Assembly (NCBI GenBank): GCA_001953215.1
Contig: CP019169.1
Span: 1,860,001 to 1,924,000, forward strand
Length of the DNA: 64,000 bases
Direction: 5' to 3'
Source of the DNA: Betaproteobacteria bacterium GR16-43
GTDB lineage: Bacteria; Pseudomonadota; Gammaproteobacteria; Burkholderiales; Usitatibacteraceae
Below, in pieces: positions 1 to 11,539 of the stretch. Position 1 is the first letter of the stretch. Every line of letters begins with the position of its first letter. Under the pieces are notes generated by a model. The model worked only from the letters and a program-made list of their open reading frames with translations. It ran no database searches and had not been told where the DNA came from. The translations under genes and the position numbers were made by a program.

Positions 1-1
1 C

Positions 2-841
<840 letters not shown>

Positions 842-845
842 GCAT

Positions 846-1721
846 ATGTCGATCCTCATCAACAAGAACAGCAAGGTCATTACCCAGGGCATCACGGGCA
901 AGACCGGCCAGTTCCACACGAAGATGTGCCGCGAGTACGCGAACGGGAAGAACTGCTTCGTGGCGGGCGTCACGCCCGGCAAGGGCGGCCAGGACTTCGA
1001 GGGCATCCCGATCTACAACACGGTGGCCGATGCGAAGTCCGCCACCGGCGCCACGGTCTCGGTGATCTACGTGCCGCCGCCCTATGCGGCCGCGGCGATC
1101 GACGAGGCCGTCGAGGCGGGCATCGAGTTCGTGATCTGCATCACCGAGGGCATTCCGGTGCGCGACATGATCAAGACGCGCTACAAGATGCAGGGCAAGA
1201 AGACGCTCCTGCTCGGACCCAACTGCCCGGGGCTCATCACGCCCGACGAGATCAAGATCGGCATCATGCCGGGCCACATCTGCCGCAAGGGCCGCATCGG
1301 CGTCGTGTCGCGCTCGGGCACGCTCACCTACGAAGCGGTGGGGCAGCTCACGTCGCTCGGCCTCGGCCAGTCGTCCGCGGTCGGCACGGGCGGCGACCCG
1401 GTGAACGGCCTCAAGCACATCGACGTCCTGAAGATGTTCAACGACGACCCGGAGACCGACGCCGTGATCATGATCGGCGAGATCGGCGGCAGCGACGAGG
1501 AGACCGCCGCGCAGTGGGTGAAGTCGAACATGAAGAAGCCGGTCGTCGGATTCATCGCCGGCGTCACCGCGCCGCCGGGCAAGCGCATGGGCCACGCCGG
1601 CGCCATCATTTCCGGCGGCAAGGGCACGGCGCAGGAAAAGCTCTCCGTGATGGAAGCGTGCGGCATCAAGGTCACGCGCAATCCGGCGAAAATGGGCGAG
1701 CTGCTGAAAAGCGTACTCTAG
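846..1721 (+). CDS. sucD: Succinate-CoA ligase alpha subunit
   Basis: Alpha subunit of succinyl-CoA synthetase, which binds CoA and carries the phosphohistidine. The protein is 291 residues, the normal SucD length. The N-terminus has the CoA-binding Rossmann part ([17 protein letters not shown]), followed by [10 protein letters not shown] and, near residue 250, the phospho-His loop in [12 protein letters not shown] at 846 is chosen because it lies just after the sucC stop and gives the standard [11 protein letters not shown] start; the open frame upstream overlaps sucC and is not used. It is transcribed and probably translationally coupled with sucC. Confidence 0.97.
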   Translation: MSILINKNSKVITQGITGKTGQFHTKMCREYANGKNCFVAGVTPGKGGQDFEGIPIYNTVADAKSATGATVSVIYVPPPYAAAAIDEAVEAGIEFVICITEGIPVRDMIKTRYKMQGKKTLLLGPNCPGLITPDEIKIGIMPGHICRKGRIGVVSRSGTLTYEAVGQLTSLGLGQSSAVGTGGDPVNGLKHIDVLKMFNDDPETDAVIMIGEIGGSDEETAAQWVKSNMKKPVVGFIAGVTAPPGKRMGHAGAIISGGKGTAQEKLSVMEACGIKVTRNPAKMGELLKSVL

Positions 1722-1751
1722 GCGCCGGGACATTCACCGGGAGGAGTCGAA

Positions 1752-2105
1752 ATGAACGCCGTCGTCCGTTTCGCATGCGCAGCCGTCCTGATGCTGGGCC
1801 TCGCCGGTTGTTATGTCGCTCCTTATCCCTATCCGTACCCGGCGCCCGCCCCGGCCGACCCGATGGACCAGCCGTGGGCCGCCGCGACGGGAGCCCTGCA
1901 GGACGTGGGCCTCACCGTCGTGACCGCGGACCGTGCCACGGGCACGCTGCGCGGAACGCGCGGCAACGTCGAGGGAATCATCGAAGTGCGCGTGCGCCCC
2001 GATGGCCGCGTGGGCGTCGAGATGAAGGCGCGCGATCCCGACAATCGCGATCCCAAGCTCACGGATCGAATGGCCGAGGCCTACAACCGCCGCATGGGAC
2101 GCTAG
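1752..2105 (+). CDS. Small outer-membrane-type lipoprotein, function unknown
   Basis: A 117-residue protein with a clear lipoprotein signal peptide: hydrophobic stretch AVLMLGLAG followed by the lipobox Cys at about residue 20 (LAGC). The mature start is a Pro/Tyr-rich run (PYPYPYPAPAP), followed by a short domain of about 80 residues (WAAATGALQDVGLTVVTAD...EVRVRPDGRVGVEMKA) that looks like a small alpha/beta fold. A GGGAGGAG ribosome binding site precedes the ATG. It follows sucD by 30 bp and abuts the flavin monooxygenase gene. I do not recognise a named family, and the surface role is inferred only from the lipobox. Confidence 0.8.
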   Translation: MNAVVRFACAAVLMLGLAGCYVAPYPYPYPAPAPADPMDQPWAAATGALQDVGLTVVTADRATGTLRGTRGNVEGIIEVRVRPDGRVGVEMKARDPDNRDPKLTDRMAEAYNRRMGR

Positions 2106-3266
2106 TTGGGGTCGCCGCGCGCCGCGATCGTCGGCGCCGGCATCGCGGGGCTTTCCGCCGCCATCCTGCTGCGGCGTGCCGGGTGGGACGTCCGCATCCT
2201 CGAACGCAGTCCCGAGCCGGTGCCGATCGGCGCCGGCATCCTGTTGCAGCCTCCGGGCCTCGCGGTGCTCGAGCGCATGGGCCTGCGCGATCGCGCCCTC
2301 GAGCGCGGGGCGCGCATCGTGCACCTCGATGGCCGCACCCGCGAGGGCCGCAACGTGCTCGCCCTCGACTACGCGAAATGGTCTCCGGATTGTTTCGGCC
2401 TCGGCTTCCACCGCGGCGCGCTCTGGCACCTGCTGCACGGGACGGCTTGCGAGGAGGGGGTCGCCATCGAGGGCGGCCGGGAGATCCGCGCGGCCGAAGA
2501 ACTCGGCGACGTCGAGCTCATCCTCGTCACGGCGGGTTCGCGCACGCCCCTGCGCGGAACGCTGGGCCTGCGTGATCGCACGCGGCCCTACGAATGGGGT
2601 GCGCTTTGGGCCAACGTCCCGATGCCGCCGGGCTGGCGCGGCGATACGCTCGGCCAGCGCGTCGACGGCACGCGGCACATGATGGGATTGCTGCCCGTCG
2701 GCTTCGACGCGAACGGGCAGGGCCCGTGGCTCACCCTTTACTGGAGCGAGCGCCTCGACCGGATCGAGGCGCTGAAGGCCCGCGGCTGGGAGGCCTGGCG
2801 CGAGGACGTGCGCCGCCTCTGGCCCGAGGGACACGAAGCGACCGCGGGACTGCGCGGCTTCGACGATCTTGCCATCGCCGCCTATGCCGACGTGAACGTG
2901 CACCCGTGGTCCCGGGGCCACGTGGGCCTCGCCGGCGATGCGGCCCATGGCACGAGCCCGCAACTGGGGCAGGGCACGACGCTGGCGCTCCTCGATGCGG
3001 AAGCGCTGCGCTCGGCCCTCGCGGCCGAGCGCGACGTGGCGCGCGCGCTCGTGAGCTACGCGCGGTCGCGCCGGGCCCATACCCGCTACTACCAGTGGGC
3101 GAGTCGCACGCTGACGCCCTTTTTCCAGTCGGAACGCCCGGGCTACGCCTTCATCCGCGACACCTTCATGGGCCCGGCCGCCGGCTGGCCGATCCTGCGC
3201 GGTGAGTTCCTCGCGACGCTCACCGGCCACAAGGCCGGCGTGCTCTGGGGCCGGCTGCGGCCTTGA
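2106..3266 (+). CDS. FAD-dependent monooxygenase (UbiH/PHBH superfamily)
   Basis: A 386-residue flavoprotein of the group A aromatic hydroxylase type. Residues 7-30 hold the dinucleotide-binding motif GAGIAGLSAAILLRRAG ending in an acidic residue (ILERS), and residues near 280 hold the second FAD motif GDAAHGTSPQLGQG. The likely reaction is NAD(P)H- and O2-dependent hydroxylation or epoxidation of an unknown substrate. The only start that gives the full FAD motif is a TTG directly after the stop codon of the lipoprotein gene, so the two may be translationally coupled. No substrate-specific neighbour is present, so the substrate cannot be named. Confidence 0.85.
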   Translation: MGSPRAAIVGAGIAGLSAAILLRRAGWDVRILERSPEPVPIGAGILLQPPGLAVLERMGLRDRALERGARIVHLDGRTREGRNVLALDYAKWSPDCFGLGFHRGALWHLLHGTACEEGVAIEGGREIRAAEELGDVELILVTAGSRTPLRGTLGLRDRTRPYEWGALWANVPMPPGWRGDTLGQRVDGTRHMMGLLPVGFDANGQGPWLTLYWSERLDRIEALKARGWEAWREDVRRLWPEGHEATAGLRGFDDLAIAAYADVNVHPWSRGHVGLAGDAAHGTSPQLGQGTTLALLDAEALRSALAAERDVARALVSYARSRRAHTRYYQWASRTLTPFFQSERPGYAFIRDTFMGPAAGWPILRGEFLATLTGHKAGVLWGRLRP

Positions 3267-3401
3267 CTCGCGTCAAGCCCCGGAACCGGGCAATTTCGGT
3301 ACCCTAATGGACTGATTTCCAAGCCATTGCGCCCAGGCGCAGGGCGAGGCTTCCGGACCGCCAGCCAAGCCGGTCCCGCGACTTCCAGGAACCTGCCCCG
3401 A

Positions 3402-5090
<1,689 letters not shown>

Positions 5091-5103
5091 AAGAAAGCAT
5101 TTC

Positions 5104-5193
5104 GACACAGATGAACACAGATGAACACAGATAACCCCTGCCTGGTTTGGCCTTTGAAGGTTTTATCTGTGTGTATCTGTGTTCATCTGTGTC
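5104..5193. repeat. Palindromic element with 10-bp periodic arms, between the two formate dehydrogenase genes
   Basis: Two arms of about 31 bp (5104-5134 and 5163-5193) are near-perfect inverted copies. Each is built from a 10-bp tandem motif of the type ATGAACACAG. The transcript could fold into a long hairpin with a 28-nt loop inside the fdh mRNA. The same kind of sequence occurs at 27177-27311 and, as a half unit, at 28742-28786. There is no U-run after the hairpin, so it is not a typical terminator. Confidence 0.9.
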
Positions 5194-5227
5194 CCATTGC
5201 CTTTGACTTTGGGGTAGGGGTTTCGAC

Positions 5228-8038
5228 ATGAAGATGAACGAGCTGGTCGGCGCGGAAACCATCGAGTTCAAGTTGAACGGCGAGACGATCTCGGCCTTCG
5301 CCGGCGAGACCATCATCCAGTCGGCCAAGCGCTACGGCGTCGACATCCCGCACCTCTGCTACAAGGAAGGCTACCGGCCCGACGGAAACTGCCGCGCGTG
5401 CATGGTCGAGATCAAGGGCGAGCGCGTGCTGGCCCCGTCGTGCTGCCGCAATCCGTCGAAGGGCATGGAGGTCGCCTCCACGTCGCCGCGCGCGCTGCAT
5501 TCGCAGAAGATGATCCTCGAGCTCCTGCAGAGCGACGCACCCGCCGTGGATCTCAAGCCCGGCGCGAACGAACTGCAGCAATGGTCTTCGCGCCTGGGCG
5601 TGGCGAAGTCGCGCTTCGCGCCGCGCGAGCAGCCCGCGGCCGATCCGTCGCACCCGGCGATGAGCGTGAACCTCGATGCGTGCATCCAGTGCACGCGCTG
5701 CGTGCGCGCCTGCCGCGAGGAACAGAACAACGACGTGATCGGCTACGCCTTCCGCGGCGCCGAGGCGAAGATCGTCTTCGACCTGGACGACCCGATGGGC
5801 GAGTCGACGTGCGTCGCGTGCGGCGAATGCGTGCAGGCCTGCCCGACGGGCGCGCTCGCGCCGGCGAAGAACGCCTACGCGATCGTCGCCGACAAGAAGG
5901 TCGATTCGGTATGCCCGTACTGCGGCGTCGGCTGCCAGCTCACGTACCACGTGAAGGACAACACCATCGTGCGTGTCGACGGCCGCGACGGCCCCGCCAA
6001 CCACGAGCGCCTGTGCGTGAAGGGCCGCTTCGGCTTCGACTACGTGAAGCATCCGCAGCGCCTCACGAAACCGCTGATCCGCCGGGCCGATGCGCCCAAG
6101 TTCGCGGAGTTCACCGTCGATCCGCTGAAGTGGAACGAAGTGTTCCGCGAGGCCACGTGGGAGGAAGCGCTCGACGTCGCCGCCAACGGACTCAAGAACA
6201 TTCGCGACACGGTCGGCCCGTCCGCGCTCGCCGGCTTCGGCAGCGCCAAGGGCTCCAACGAGGAGGCGTATCTCTTCCAGAAGCTCGTGCGCACGGGCTT
6301 CGGCACCAACAACGTCGATCACTGCACGCGCCTCTGCCACGCGTCCTCGGTCGTGGCACTCCTGGAAGGCGTGGGCTCGGGCGCGGTCTCGAACCAGGTC
6401 TCCGACGTCGAGTTCGCCGAGGTGATCTTCCTCATCGGCTCGAACCCGACCTCGAACCATCCGGTGGCCGCGACGTGGATCAAGAACGCCACGCGCCGCG
6501 GCGCCAAGCTGATCGTGGCCGACCCGCGCAAGACGGAGATCGCGCGCCATGCGTGGCGCAACCTCCAGTTCACCGCGGACACCGACGTGGCCCTGCTGAA
6601 CGCGATGATCTACACGATCCTCGAGGAAGACCTCTGCGATCCGGAATTCATCCGCATGCGGACCACGGGCTTCGAAGCGCTGAAGGAAAACTCGAAGGGC
6701 TTCAGCCCCGAGTTGATGGGGCCGATCTGCGGCATTCCCGCCGAGACCATCCGCGAGTGCGCGCGCGCGTATGCCACGTCGAAGGCTTCGATCATCCTCT
6801 GGGGCATGGGCATCTCGCAGCACGTGCACGGCACCGACAACGCGCGCTGCCTCATCGCGCTCACGCTGATGACCGGCCAGATCGGCAAGCCCGGCTCGGG
6901 CCTGCACCCGTTGCGCGGGCAGAACAACGTGCAGGGCGCCTCCGACGCGGGCCTCATCCCGATGATGTATCCGGACTACCAGCGGGTCGATAGCCCGGAA
7001 GCCATCGCCCGCTTCGAGAAGTTCTGGAACCGCAAGCTCGACCACAAGCCAGGCCTCACCGTGGTCGAGATCATGGACGCGGCGTGCGACGGGAAGATCA
7101 AGGGCATGTACGTGATGGGCGAGAACCCCGCGATGTCGGACCCGAACGCGCACCACGCGCGCGAAGGCCTGGCGAACCTCGATTGCCTCGTGGTGCAGGA
7201 CATCTTCCTCACCGAGACCGCGTACCTCGCCGATGTCGTGCTGCCCGCCTCGGCGTGGCCCGAGAAGACCGGCACGGTCACCAACACGGACCGCATGGTG
7301 CAGATGGGACGGCGCGCCCTCGACATGCCCGGCGATGCACGCCAGGACCTCCTCATCATCCAGCAGCTCGCGAACCGGCTGGGCTGCGGGTGGGACTACC
7401 AGGGGCCGGAGAGTGGGGTCGCCGAGGTCTACGACGAGATGCGCCGCGCGATGAACAACATCACCGGCATCACGTGGGATCGCGTGGAGGCGCATTCGAG
7501 CGTCACGTATCCCTGCCGCACCGAGGACGATCCGGGCCAGTCCGTCGTCTTCGTGGACGCATTCCCGACGAAGAACGGCAAGGCGCGCTTCGTGCCCGCG
7601 GACCTCATTCCCGCGAACGAACGTCCCGATGCCGAGTATCCGTTCGTGCTCATCACCGGCCGGCAGCTCGAGCACTGGCACACCGGCTCGATGACGCGGC
7701 GCGCGTCGGTGCTCGACGCGTTGGAACCGCGGGCCGTGTGCTCGATCCACCCGCTCGACCTGGACGCGATCGGCGCGCAACCGGGCGACACGATCACGGT
7801 CGCTTCGCGCCGCGGCGAGATTGCGCTCGCGGCACGTGCCGACGACGGCACGCCGCGCAACACCGTCTTCATCCCGTTCGCGTTCTACGAGGCCGCCGCG
7901 AACCAGCTCACCAACCCCGCGCTCGACCCCTTCGGCAAGATCGCGGAGGTGAAGTACTGCGCGGTGAAAGTGAGCAAGGGCGGCACGACCACCGAACTCG
8001 CGAGCTATGGCGGCGGACAGTCCTTCGAATCCGCCTGA
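5228..8038 (+). CDS. fdhF: Formate dehydrogenase, molybdopterin-containing alpha subunit
   Basis: Catalytic subunit that oxidises formate to CO2 at a bis-MGD Mo or W centre. The 936-residue protein has, in order: an N-terminal [2Fe-2S] ferredoxin domain (Cys 44, 55, 58, 72), two [4Fe-4S] clusters around residues 150-215 (CIQCTRCVRAC, CVACGECVQACPTG), the molybdopterin-oxidoreductase [4Fe-4S] motif CPYCGVGC plus a later Cys, and the large molybdopterin domains with GMGISQHVHGTDNARC and a C-terminal MGD-binding part (TGRQLEHWHTGSMTRR). The active-site ligand is Cys370 in RLCHASSV, followed by the expected His, so this is a Cys enzyme and not a selenocysteine enzyme. A weak ribosome binding site follows the palindromic repeat. 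It forms a two-gene unit with the upstream diaphorase subunit. Confidence 0.95.
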   Translation: MKMNELVGAETIEFKLNGETISAFAGETIIQSAKRYGVDIPHLCYKEGYRPDGNCRACMVEIKGERVLAPSCCRNPSKGMEVASTSPRALHSQKMILELLQSDAPAVDLKPGANELQQWSSRLGVAKSRFAPREQPAADPSHPAMSVNLDACIQCTRCVRACREEQNNDVIGYAFRGAEAKIVFDLDDPMGESTCVACGECVQACPTGALAPAKNAYAIVADKKVDSVCPYCGVGCQLTYHVKDNTIVRVDGRDGPANHERLCVKGRFGFDYVKHPQRLTKPLIRRADAPKFAEFTVDPLKWNEVFREATWEEALDVAANGLKNIRDTVGPSALAGFGSAKGSNEEAYLFQKLVRTGFGTNNVDHCTRLCHASSVVALLEGVGSGAVSNQVSDVEFAEVIFLIGSNPTSNHPVAATWIKNATRRGAKLIVADPRKTEIARHAWRNLQFTADTDVALLNAMIYTILEEDLCDPEFIRMRTTGFEALKENSKGFSPELMGPICGIPAETIRECARAYATSKASIILWGMGISQHVHGTDNARCLIALTLMTGQIGKPGSGLHPLRGQNNVQGASDAGLIPMMYPDYQRVDSPEAIARFEKFWNRKLDHKPGLTVVEIMDAACDGKIKGMYVMGENPAMSDPNAHHAREGLANLDCLVVQDIFLTETAYLADVVLPASAWPEKTGTVTNTDRMVQMGRRALDMPGDARQDLLIIQQLANRLGCGWDYQGPESGVAEVYDEMRRAMNNITGITWDRVEAHSSVTYPCRTEDDPGQSVVFVDAFPTKNGKARFVPADLIPANERPDAEYPFVLITGRQLEHWHTGSMTRRASVLDALEPRAVCSIHPLDLDAIGAQPGDTITVASRRGEIALAARADDGTPRNTVFIPFAFYEAAANQLTNPALDPFGKIAEVKYCAVKVSKGGTTTELASYGGGQSFESA

Positions 8039-8531
8039 GCCCGAATTGCCAGGACGAGGTTCGCGGGTCTGCCTTGAGGAGATCACGCGCGACAACCTGC
8101 GTGCGTTCCTGAACCTCAAGGTCCGTTCCGACCAGGAGGGCTTCGTCGCGCCCAACGCGGTTTCGGTCGCGCAGGCGCACTTCCATCCGGAAGCCTGGTT
8201 CCGCGGCATCGTGGCGGACGGCACGCCCGTCGGTTTCGCGATGCTCGAGGACTGGACCTCGATGCGCGAAGCGGCGCACGAGGCCTTCCGCAAGGAACCG
8301 TACGTGGGCTTGTGGCGCTTCATGGTCGACGCGCGCTACCAGGCGCACGGATTCGGCGCGGAGGCGCTGAAGCTGCTGATCGCCCGGGCGCGCACGCTCC
8401 TGCCGGACGGCGTGATGCTCACGAGCTACGTTCCCGGCGAAGGATGCCCGGGTCCGTTCTACCTCCGCCATGGTTTCGTGGAGACCGGCAAGCTCGACGG
8501 AATCGAGCGCGTCCTGCGCCTGCCGCTCTAG
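8007..8531 (+). CDS. GNAT family N-acetyltransferase
   Basis: A 174-residue acetyl-CoA-dependent acyltransferase. The acetyl-CoA pyrophosphate-binding motif is seen as FMVDARYQAHGFGAEALK (Q-x-x-G-x-G type, residues about 103-120), and the C-terminal part has FYLRHGFVETG, typical of the motif B region. Its N-terminal half resembles spermidine or ribosomal-protein acetyltransferases of the diamine N-acetyltransferase group, but the substrate cannot be assigned. ATG 8007 overlaps the 3' end of the formate dehydrogenase gene by 32 bp; a TTG at 8046 would remove the overlap and keep the fold, so the start is uncertain. It is probably co-transcribed with the fdh genes without a clear functional link. 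Confidence 0.85.
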   Translation: MAADSPSNPPEPELPGRGSRVCLEEITRDNLRAFLNLKVRSDQEGFVAPNAVSVAQAHFHPEAWFRGIVADGTPVGFAMLEDWTSMREAAHEAFRKEPYVGLWRFMVDARYQAHGFGAEALKLLIARARTLLPDGVMLTSYVPGEGCPGPFYLRHGFVETGKLDGIERVLRLPL

Positions 8532-8566
8532 ATCTGGCACTAGAATAGGGGCCGGAGGAGAACTTC

Positions 8567-9538
8567 ATGACCGTAACCCGCGCGGCGCTCGCCGCGGCGA
8601 TGCTCGCGCTGCTGGCCCCGCTCGCCCTGGCCCAGGCCCCGTGGCCGGACAAGCCCGTGAAGCTGGTCGCGGTGTTTCCTCCCGGCGGTTCCGTCGACCA
8701 GGTCGCGCGCATCGTGGGCCAGCAGCTCTCGGTCCAGATCGGCCAGCCCGTGGTGGTCGAGAACAAGGGCGGCGCCTCGGGCTCCATCGGGGTCGCGCAG
8801 GTCGCGCTGGCCCCGCCCGACGGCTACACGTTCGCCGTGGTCTTCGACACGCACGGCGTGAACCCTTCGCTCATTCCCAACCTTCCGTTCGACACCCTGA
8901 AGGACCTCGCCTCGGTCACGCTCATCGGCACCTCGCCGATGGCGATCGTCGCGCACGTCTCGCAGCCCTACAAGGATTTCGCCGACGTGATCGCCGCGGC
9001 GAAGGCCAAGCCGGGCAGCGTGGCGTACGGCACCATCGGCGCGGGCAGCCTCGGCCACCTCGCGATGGCGCAGGTCGGCAACCAGGTGCAGGCCGGGTTC
9101 ACGCACGTGCCCTACAAGGGCGGCGGCCCGCTGATGAACGACGCGATCGGCAACCAGGTTCCGCTCGCCATCGGCAGCGTCTTCCTCGTGCAGCCGCACG
9201 TGAAGGCCGGGCGCGTGAAGGCGCTCGGGGTCACGTCGACGAAGGAAACGCCGCAATTCCCGGGCGTGAAGCCGTTCGCGGAGCAGGGCGTGCCGGGCTT
9301 CGCCGCGCTCTCGTGGTGGGGCGTGATCGCGCCCGCGAAGACGCCGAAGCCCATCATCGACCGGATGCACGCGGAGATCGCGAAGGCGCTGCAGAATGCG
9401 GGTGTGAAGGAAAAGCTCTCGGCGCAAGGCATGGACATCGTGGGCGGCGGTCCCGCGGAGCTCGACGCGTTCCTGCGCGGCGAGATCGAGCGCTGGGCGA
9501 AAGTCGTGAAGGAAAACAACATCAAGGTGGGGGACTGA
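8567..9538 (+). CDS. Bug/TctC-family periplasmic substrate-binding protein
   Basis: Extracytoplasmic receptor of the tripartite tricarboxylate transporter family, which is greatly expanded in Burkholderiales. The 323-residue protein has a signal peptide (residues 1-22, ending ALAQA), then the family-typical mature start WPDKPVKLVAVFPPGGSVDQ. Further motifs are PVVVENKGGASGSIG, GTIGAGSLGHLAMAQ and VPYKGGGPLMND. A GGAGGAG ribosome binding site lies just before the ATG. No TctA or TctB membrane subunits are nearby, which is usual because most Bug genes are orphans. The ligand is probably a carboxylate, unknown in detail. The next gene overlaps the stop codon (ATGA-type overlap). Confidence 0.93.
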   Translation: MTVTRAALAAAMLALLAPLALAQAPWPDKPVKLVAVFPPGGSVDQVARIVGQQLSVQIGQPVVVENKGGASGSIGVAQVALAPPDGYTFAVVFDTHGVNPSLIPNLPFDTLKDLASVTLIGTSPMAIVAHVSQPYKDFADVIAAAKAKPGSVAYGTIGAGSLGHLAMAQVGNQVQAGFTHVPYKGGGPLMNDAIGNQVPLAIGSVFLVQPHVKAGRVKALGVTSTKETPQFPGVKPFAEQGVPGFAALSWWGVIAPAKTPKPIIDRMHAEIAKALQNAGVKEKLSAQGMDIVGGGPAELDAFLRGEIERWAKVVKENNIKVGD

Positions 9539-9975
9539 TGCGAATCGCTGCTTGGCTGCTGGTGCTGGGAATCGCCGCCGGATGCCAGTCGATGGCGCCG
9601 CCGGAGCAGAAGGCGGAGATCTCGGGCGCCGACGCCGCGACGTCCGGCACCTGGGTCCCGGTGCTCGCCGAACTGGGCGGCCAGGAATACAAGCTCGGGC
9701 AGGATTTCCGCCTCGTGGTGCAGGGCGATCGCTACGAGATCGCCGGTGCGCAACGCGACAGCGGCCGCCTCATCTTCTACGCGAGCAACCCGAAAGCCTT
9801 CGACGTGCTGGGCGAAGTGGGGCCCGCGCAGGGCCTCGCGATCCCGGCGATCTACCGCTTCCTGCCGGACGGGAACATGGAGATCTGCTACGACCTGTCG
9901 GGCACCACGCGGCCCACGGACTTCGTGACGCACCCCGGCACGAAGCTCTTCCGCGTCGTCTACAAGAGGCGCTAG
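9538..9975 (+). CDS. Small lipoprotein with a TIGR03067-like domain
   Basis: A 145-residue protein with a lipobox (LLVLGIAAGC, Cys at about 16) and a compact beta-rich domain (LAELGGQEYKLGQDFRLVV ... YRFLPDGNMEICYDLSG ... PGTKLFRVVYKRR). This pattern matches my recollection of the TIGR03067 family, best known from planctomycetes, whose function is unknown. The ATG overlaps the stop codon of the Bug gene, and its own stop overlaps the GTG start of the next gene, so the three genes are almost certainly one transcript. The lipoprotein call rests on the lipobox; the family call is from memory of the C-terminal motif. Confidence 0.75.
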   Translation: MRIAAWLLVLGIAAGCQSMAPPEQKAEISGADAATSGTWVPVLAELGGQEYKLGQDFRLVVQGDRYEIAGAQRDSGRLIFYASNPKAFDVLGEVGPAQGLAIPAIYRFLPDGNMEICYDLSGTTRPTDFVTHPGTKLFRVVYKRR

Positions 9976-11093
9976 TGCTGCAGGATCTCGAGACGCCAGT
10001 CCTCGTGCTGGACCGGGCGCGCGTCGAGCGCAATTGCGCGCGCATGCGTGAACGCCTGGCCGCGGCCGGCGTGGCGCTGCGCCCGCACGTGAAGACCGCG
10101 AAATCGATCGAAGTCGTGAACATCGCGTGCGGCGGCAAGCCCGCGCCGATCACCGCGTCCACGCTGAAGGAAGCCGAGTGGTTCTTCGAGCGCGGCTTCA
10201 CCGACATCCTCTACGCCGTGGGCATCGTGCCCGGCAAGCTCGCCCGCGCCGCGGCGCTCATGCGCCGCGGCTGCACCCTGAGCGTGATCCTCGACGGCGT
10301 GCAGGCCGCGCGTGCCCTCGCCGACTTCACGGCCCGGGAAGGCGTGGCGCTCCCGGCCCTGATCGAGATCGACAGCGACGGTAACCGCGCCGGCGTGAAG
10401 CCCGAGGCGCCGGAGTTGCTAGAGATCGGCGCCATCCTCGGCCCCGGCCTGCGCGGCGTGATGACGCACGCGGGCAACTCGTATACATCGCGGTCCGAAG
10501 CGGACTTGCGCATGTGGGCGAAGCGCGAGCGCGAAGGCGTCGTGCGCGCCGCGCAACGCCTGCGCGCCGCGGGCCATGCCTGCCCGGTGGTGAGCGTGGG
10601 CTCCACGCCGACGGCCTTGTTCGGCGAATCGTTCGAGGGCGTGAACGAGGTGCGCGCCGGCGTCTACATGTTCTTCGACCTCGTGATGGTCGGCATCGGC
10701 GTCGCGCGCGTCGACGAGCTGGCGCTCTCGGTGCTCGCCACCGTGATCGGCCACCAGCCGGAGAAAGGCTGGATCCTCACCGACGCGGGCTGGACCGCGA
10801 TGTCGCGCGACCGCGGGACCGCGAAGCATCCCGTCGACCAGGGCTTCGGCCTCGTGGCCGACCTCGAGGGCCGCCCGATCGGCGACCTCATCGTGGTGGA
10901 GACGAACCAGGAGCACGGCATCATCGCGCGCCGCGGCGGCGGGCCCGCGGACCTGGGTGACTTCCCCGTTGGCCGGCAATTGCGCATCTTCCCGAACCAC
11001 GCGTGCGCCACGGGCGCGCAGCACACGAGCTACAACGTGGTGAACGGGGGCACTTCGGTCGAGGCTCGCTGGGAGCGGTTCAACGGTTGGTAG
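9975..11093 (+). CDS. DSD1/D-threonine aldolase family PLP-dependent enzyme
   Basis: A 372-residue enzyme of the alanine-racemase-fold group that includes D-threonine aldolase and eukaryotic-type D-serine dehydratase. The N-terminal barrel carries the PLP lysine in LRPHVKTAKS (about residue 41), and the C-terminal domain has the metal-site sequence FPNHACATGAQHTSY with the His and Cys used by DSD1 enzymes for Zn or other divalent metal. The likely substrate is a D-3-hydroxy amino acid. The GTG start overlaps the stop of the preceding lipoprotein gene. The link to the Bug receptor upstream (uptake followed by catabolism) is plausible but only inferred from overlap. Confidence 0.9.
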   Translation: MLQDLETPVLVLDRARVERNCARMRERLAAAGVALRPHVKTAKSIEVVNIACGGKPAPITASTLKEAEWFFERGFTDILYAVGIVPGKLARAAALMRRGCTLSVILDGVQAARALADFTAREGVALPALIEIDSDGNRAGVKPEAPELLEIGAILGPGLRGVMTHAGNSYTSRSEADLRMWAKREREGVVRAAQRLRAAGHACPVVSVGSTPTALFGESFEGVNEVRAGVYMFFDLVMVGIGVARVDELALSVLATVIGHQPEKGWILTDAGWTAMSRDRGTAKHPVDQGFGLVADLEGRPIGDLIVVETNQEHGIIARRGGGPADLGDFPVGRQLRIFPNHACATGAQHTSYNVVNGGTSVEARWERFNGW

Positions 11094-11112
11094 GGCCGAA
11101 GGGAAGAGTCCC

Positions 11113-11529
11113 TTACTTGATGAAGTAGCCCGACACTCTCCAGACCCCATCCTTCGCCTTCATCGGCGTGACCGTCTCGATGGCGTTGCGATTCTCGAAG
11201 GCGGTTTCGTACTGGATCACCACGTACTCGCCCTCGGGCGCATTTGGCAGGCTCTTCGCGTACGTGACGGAGCGGGACTTCCTGAGGATGAGCTTCCCCA
11301 TCGCGCCGCGCGCGGCAACGAGGGCCTTTTCCCAATCGGCCTTCGGCACCTTTTCCTGGAAGGCCTTGGCTCCCTGGTCCCAGCTGTCGCCGTACGCGCC
11401 CGCATCGACGATGGCGAGCCAGGCGCGCGCCGCTTCCTGCGCGGGAAGCGTGTCGATGTCTTCTTCCGCGCGGCCGGACGAGACGGCGACCGCGATGGCG
11501 ATCGCCAGGATGAAATGCATGGTCTTCAT
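11113..11529 (-). CDS. Secreted DUF4019-type protein
   Basis: A 138-residue protein with an N-terminal signal peptide (MKTMHFILAIAIAVAVSSG, cleavage near RAEE). The mature part (AARAWLAIVDAGAYGDSWDQ...WRVSGYFIK) matches the DUF4019 pattern of helix, 'WDQ' and a C-terminal 'W-x-V-x-G-Y' strand. Function is unknown; members are small periplasmic proteins often found near regulatory or stress genes. ATG 11529 is chosen over the longer upstream frame because it gives a normal signal peptide and has a GGAG-type ribosome binding site. It lies 10 bp downstream of the ribbon-helix-helix gene and is convergent with the DSD1 gene. Confidence 0.8.
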   Translation of the reverse strand: MKTMHFILAIAIAVAVSSGRAEEDIDTLPAQEAARAWLAIVDAGAYGDSWDQGAKAFQEKVPKADWEKALVAARGAMGKLILRKSRSVTYAKSLPNAPEGEYVVIQYETAFENRNAIETVTPMKAKDGVWRVSGYFIK

Positions 11530-11539
11530 GGAGGCTCCT

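Noticed and set aside
5183-8323. Long minus-strand frame of about 1000 codons
   Set aside because: It is exactly antisense to the formate dehydrogenase catalytic subunit, is rich in Arg, His and Ala and shows no domain.
11099-11114. Hairpin AAGGGA-AGAG-TCCCTT between convergent genes
   Set aside because: The stem is only 6 bp, has no U-run, and overlaps the DUF4019 stop codon, so a terminator call is not supported.
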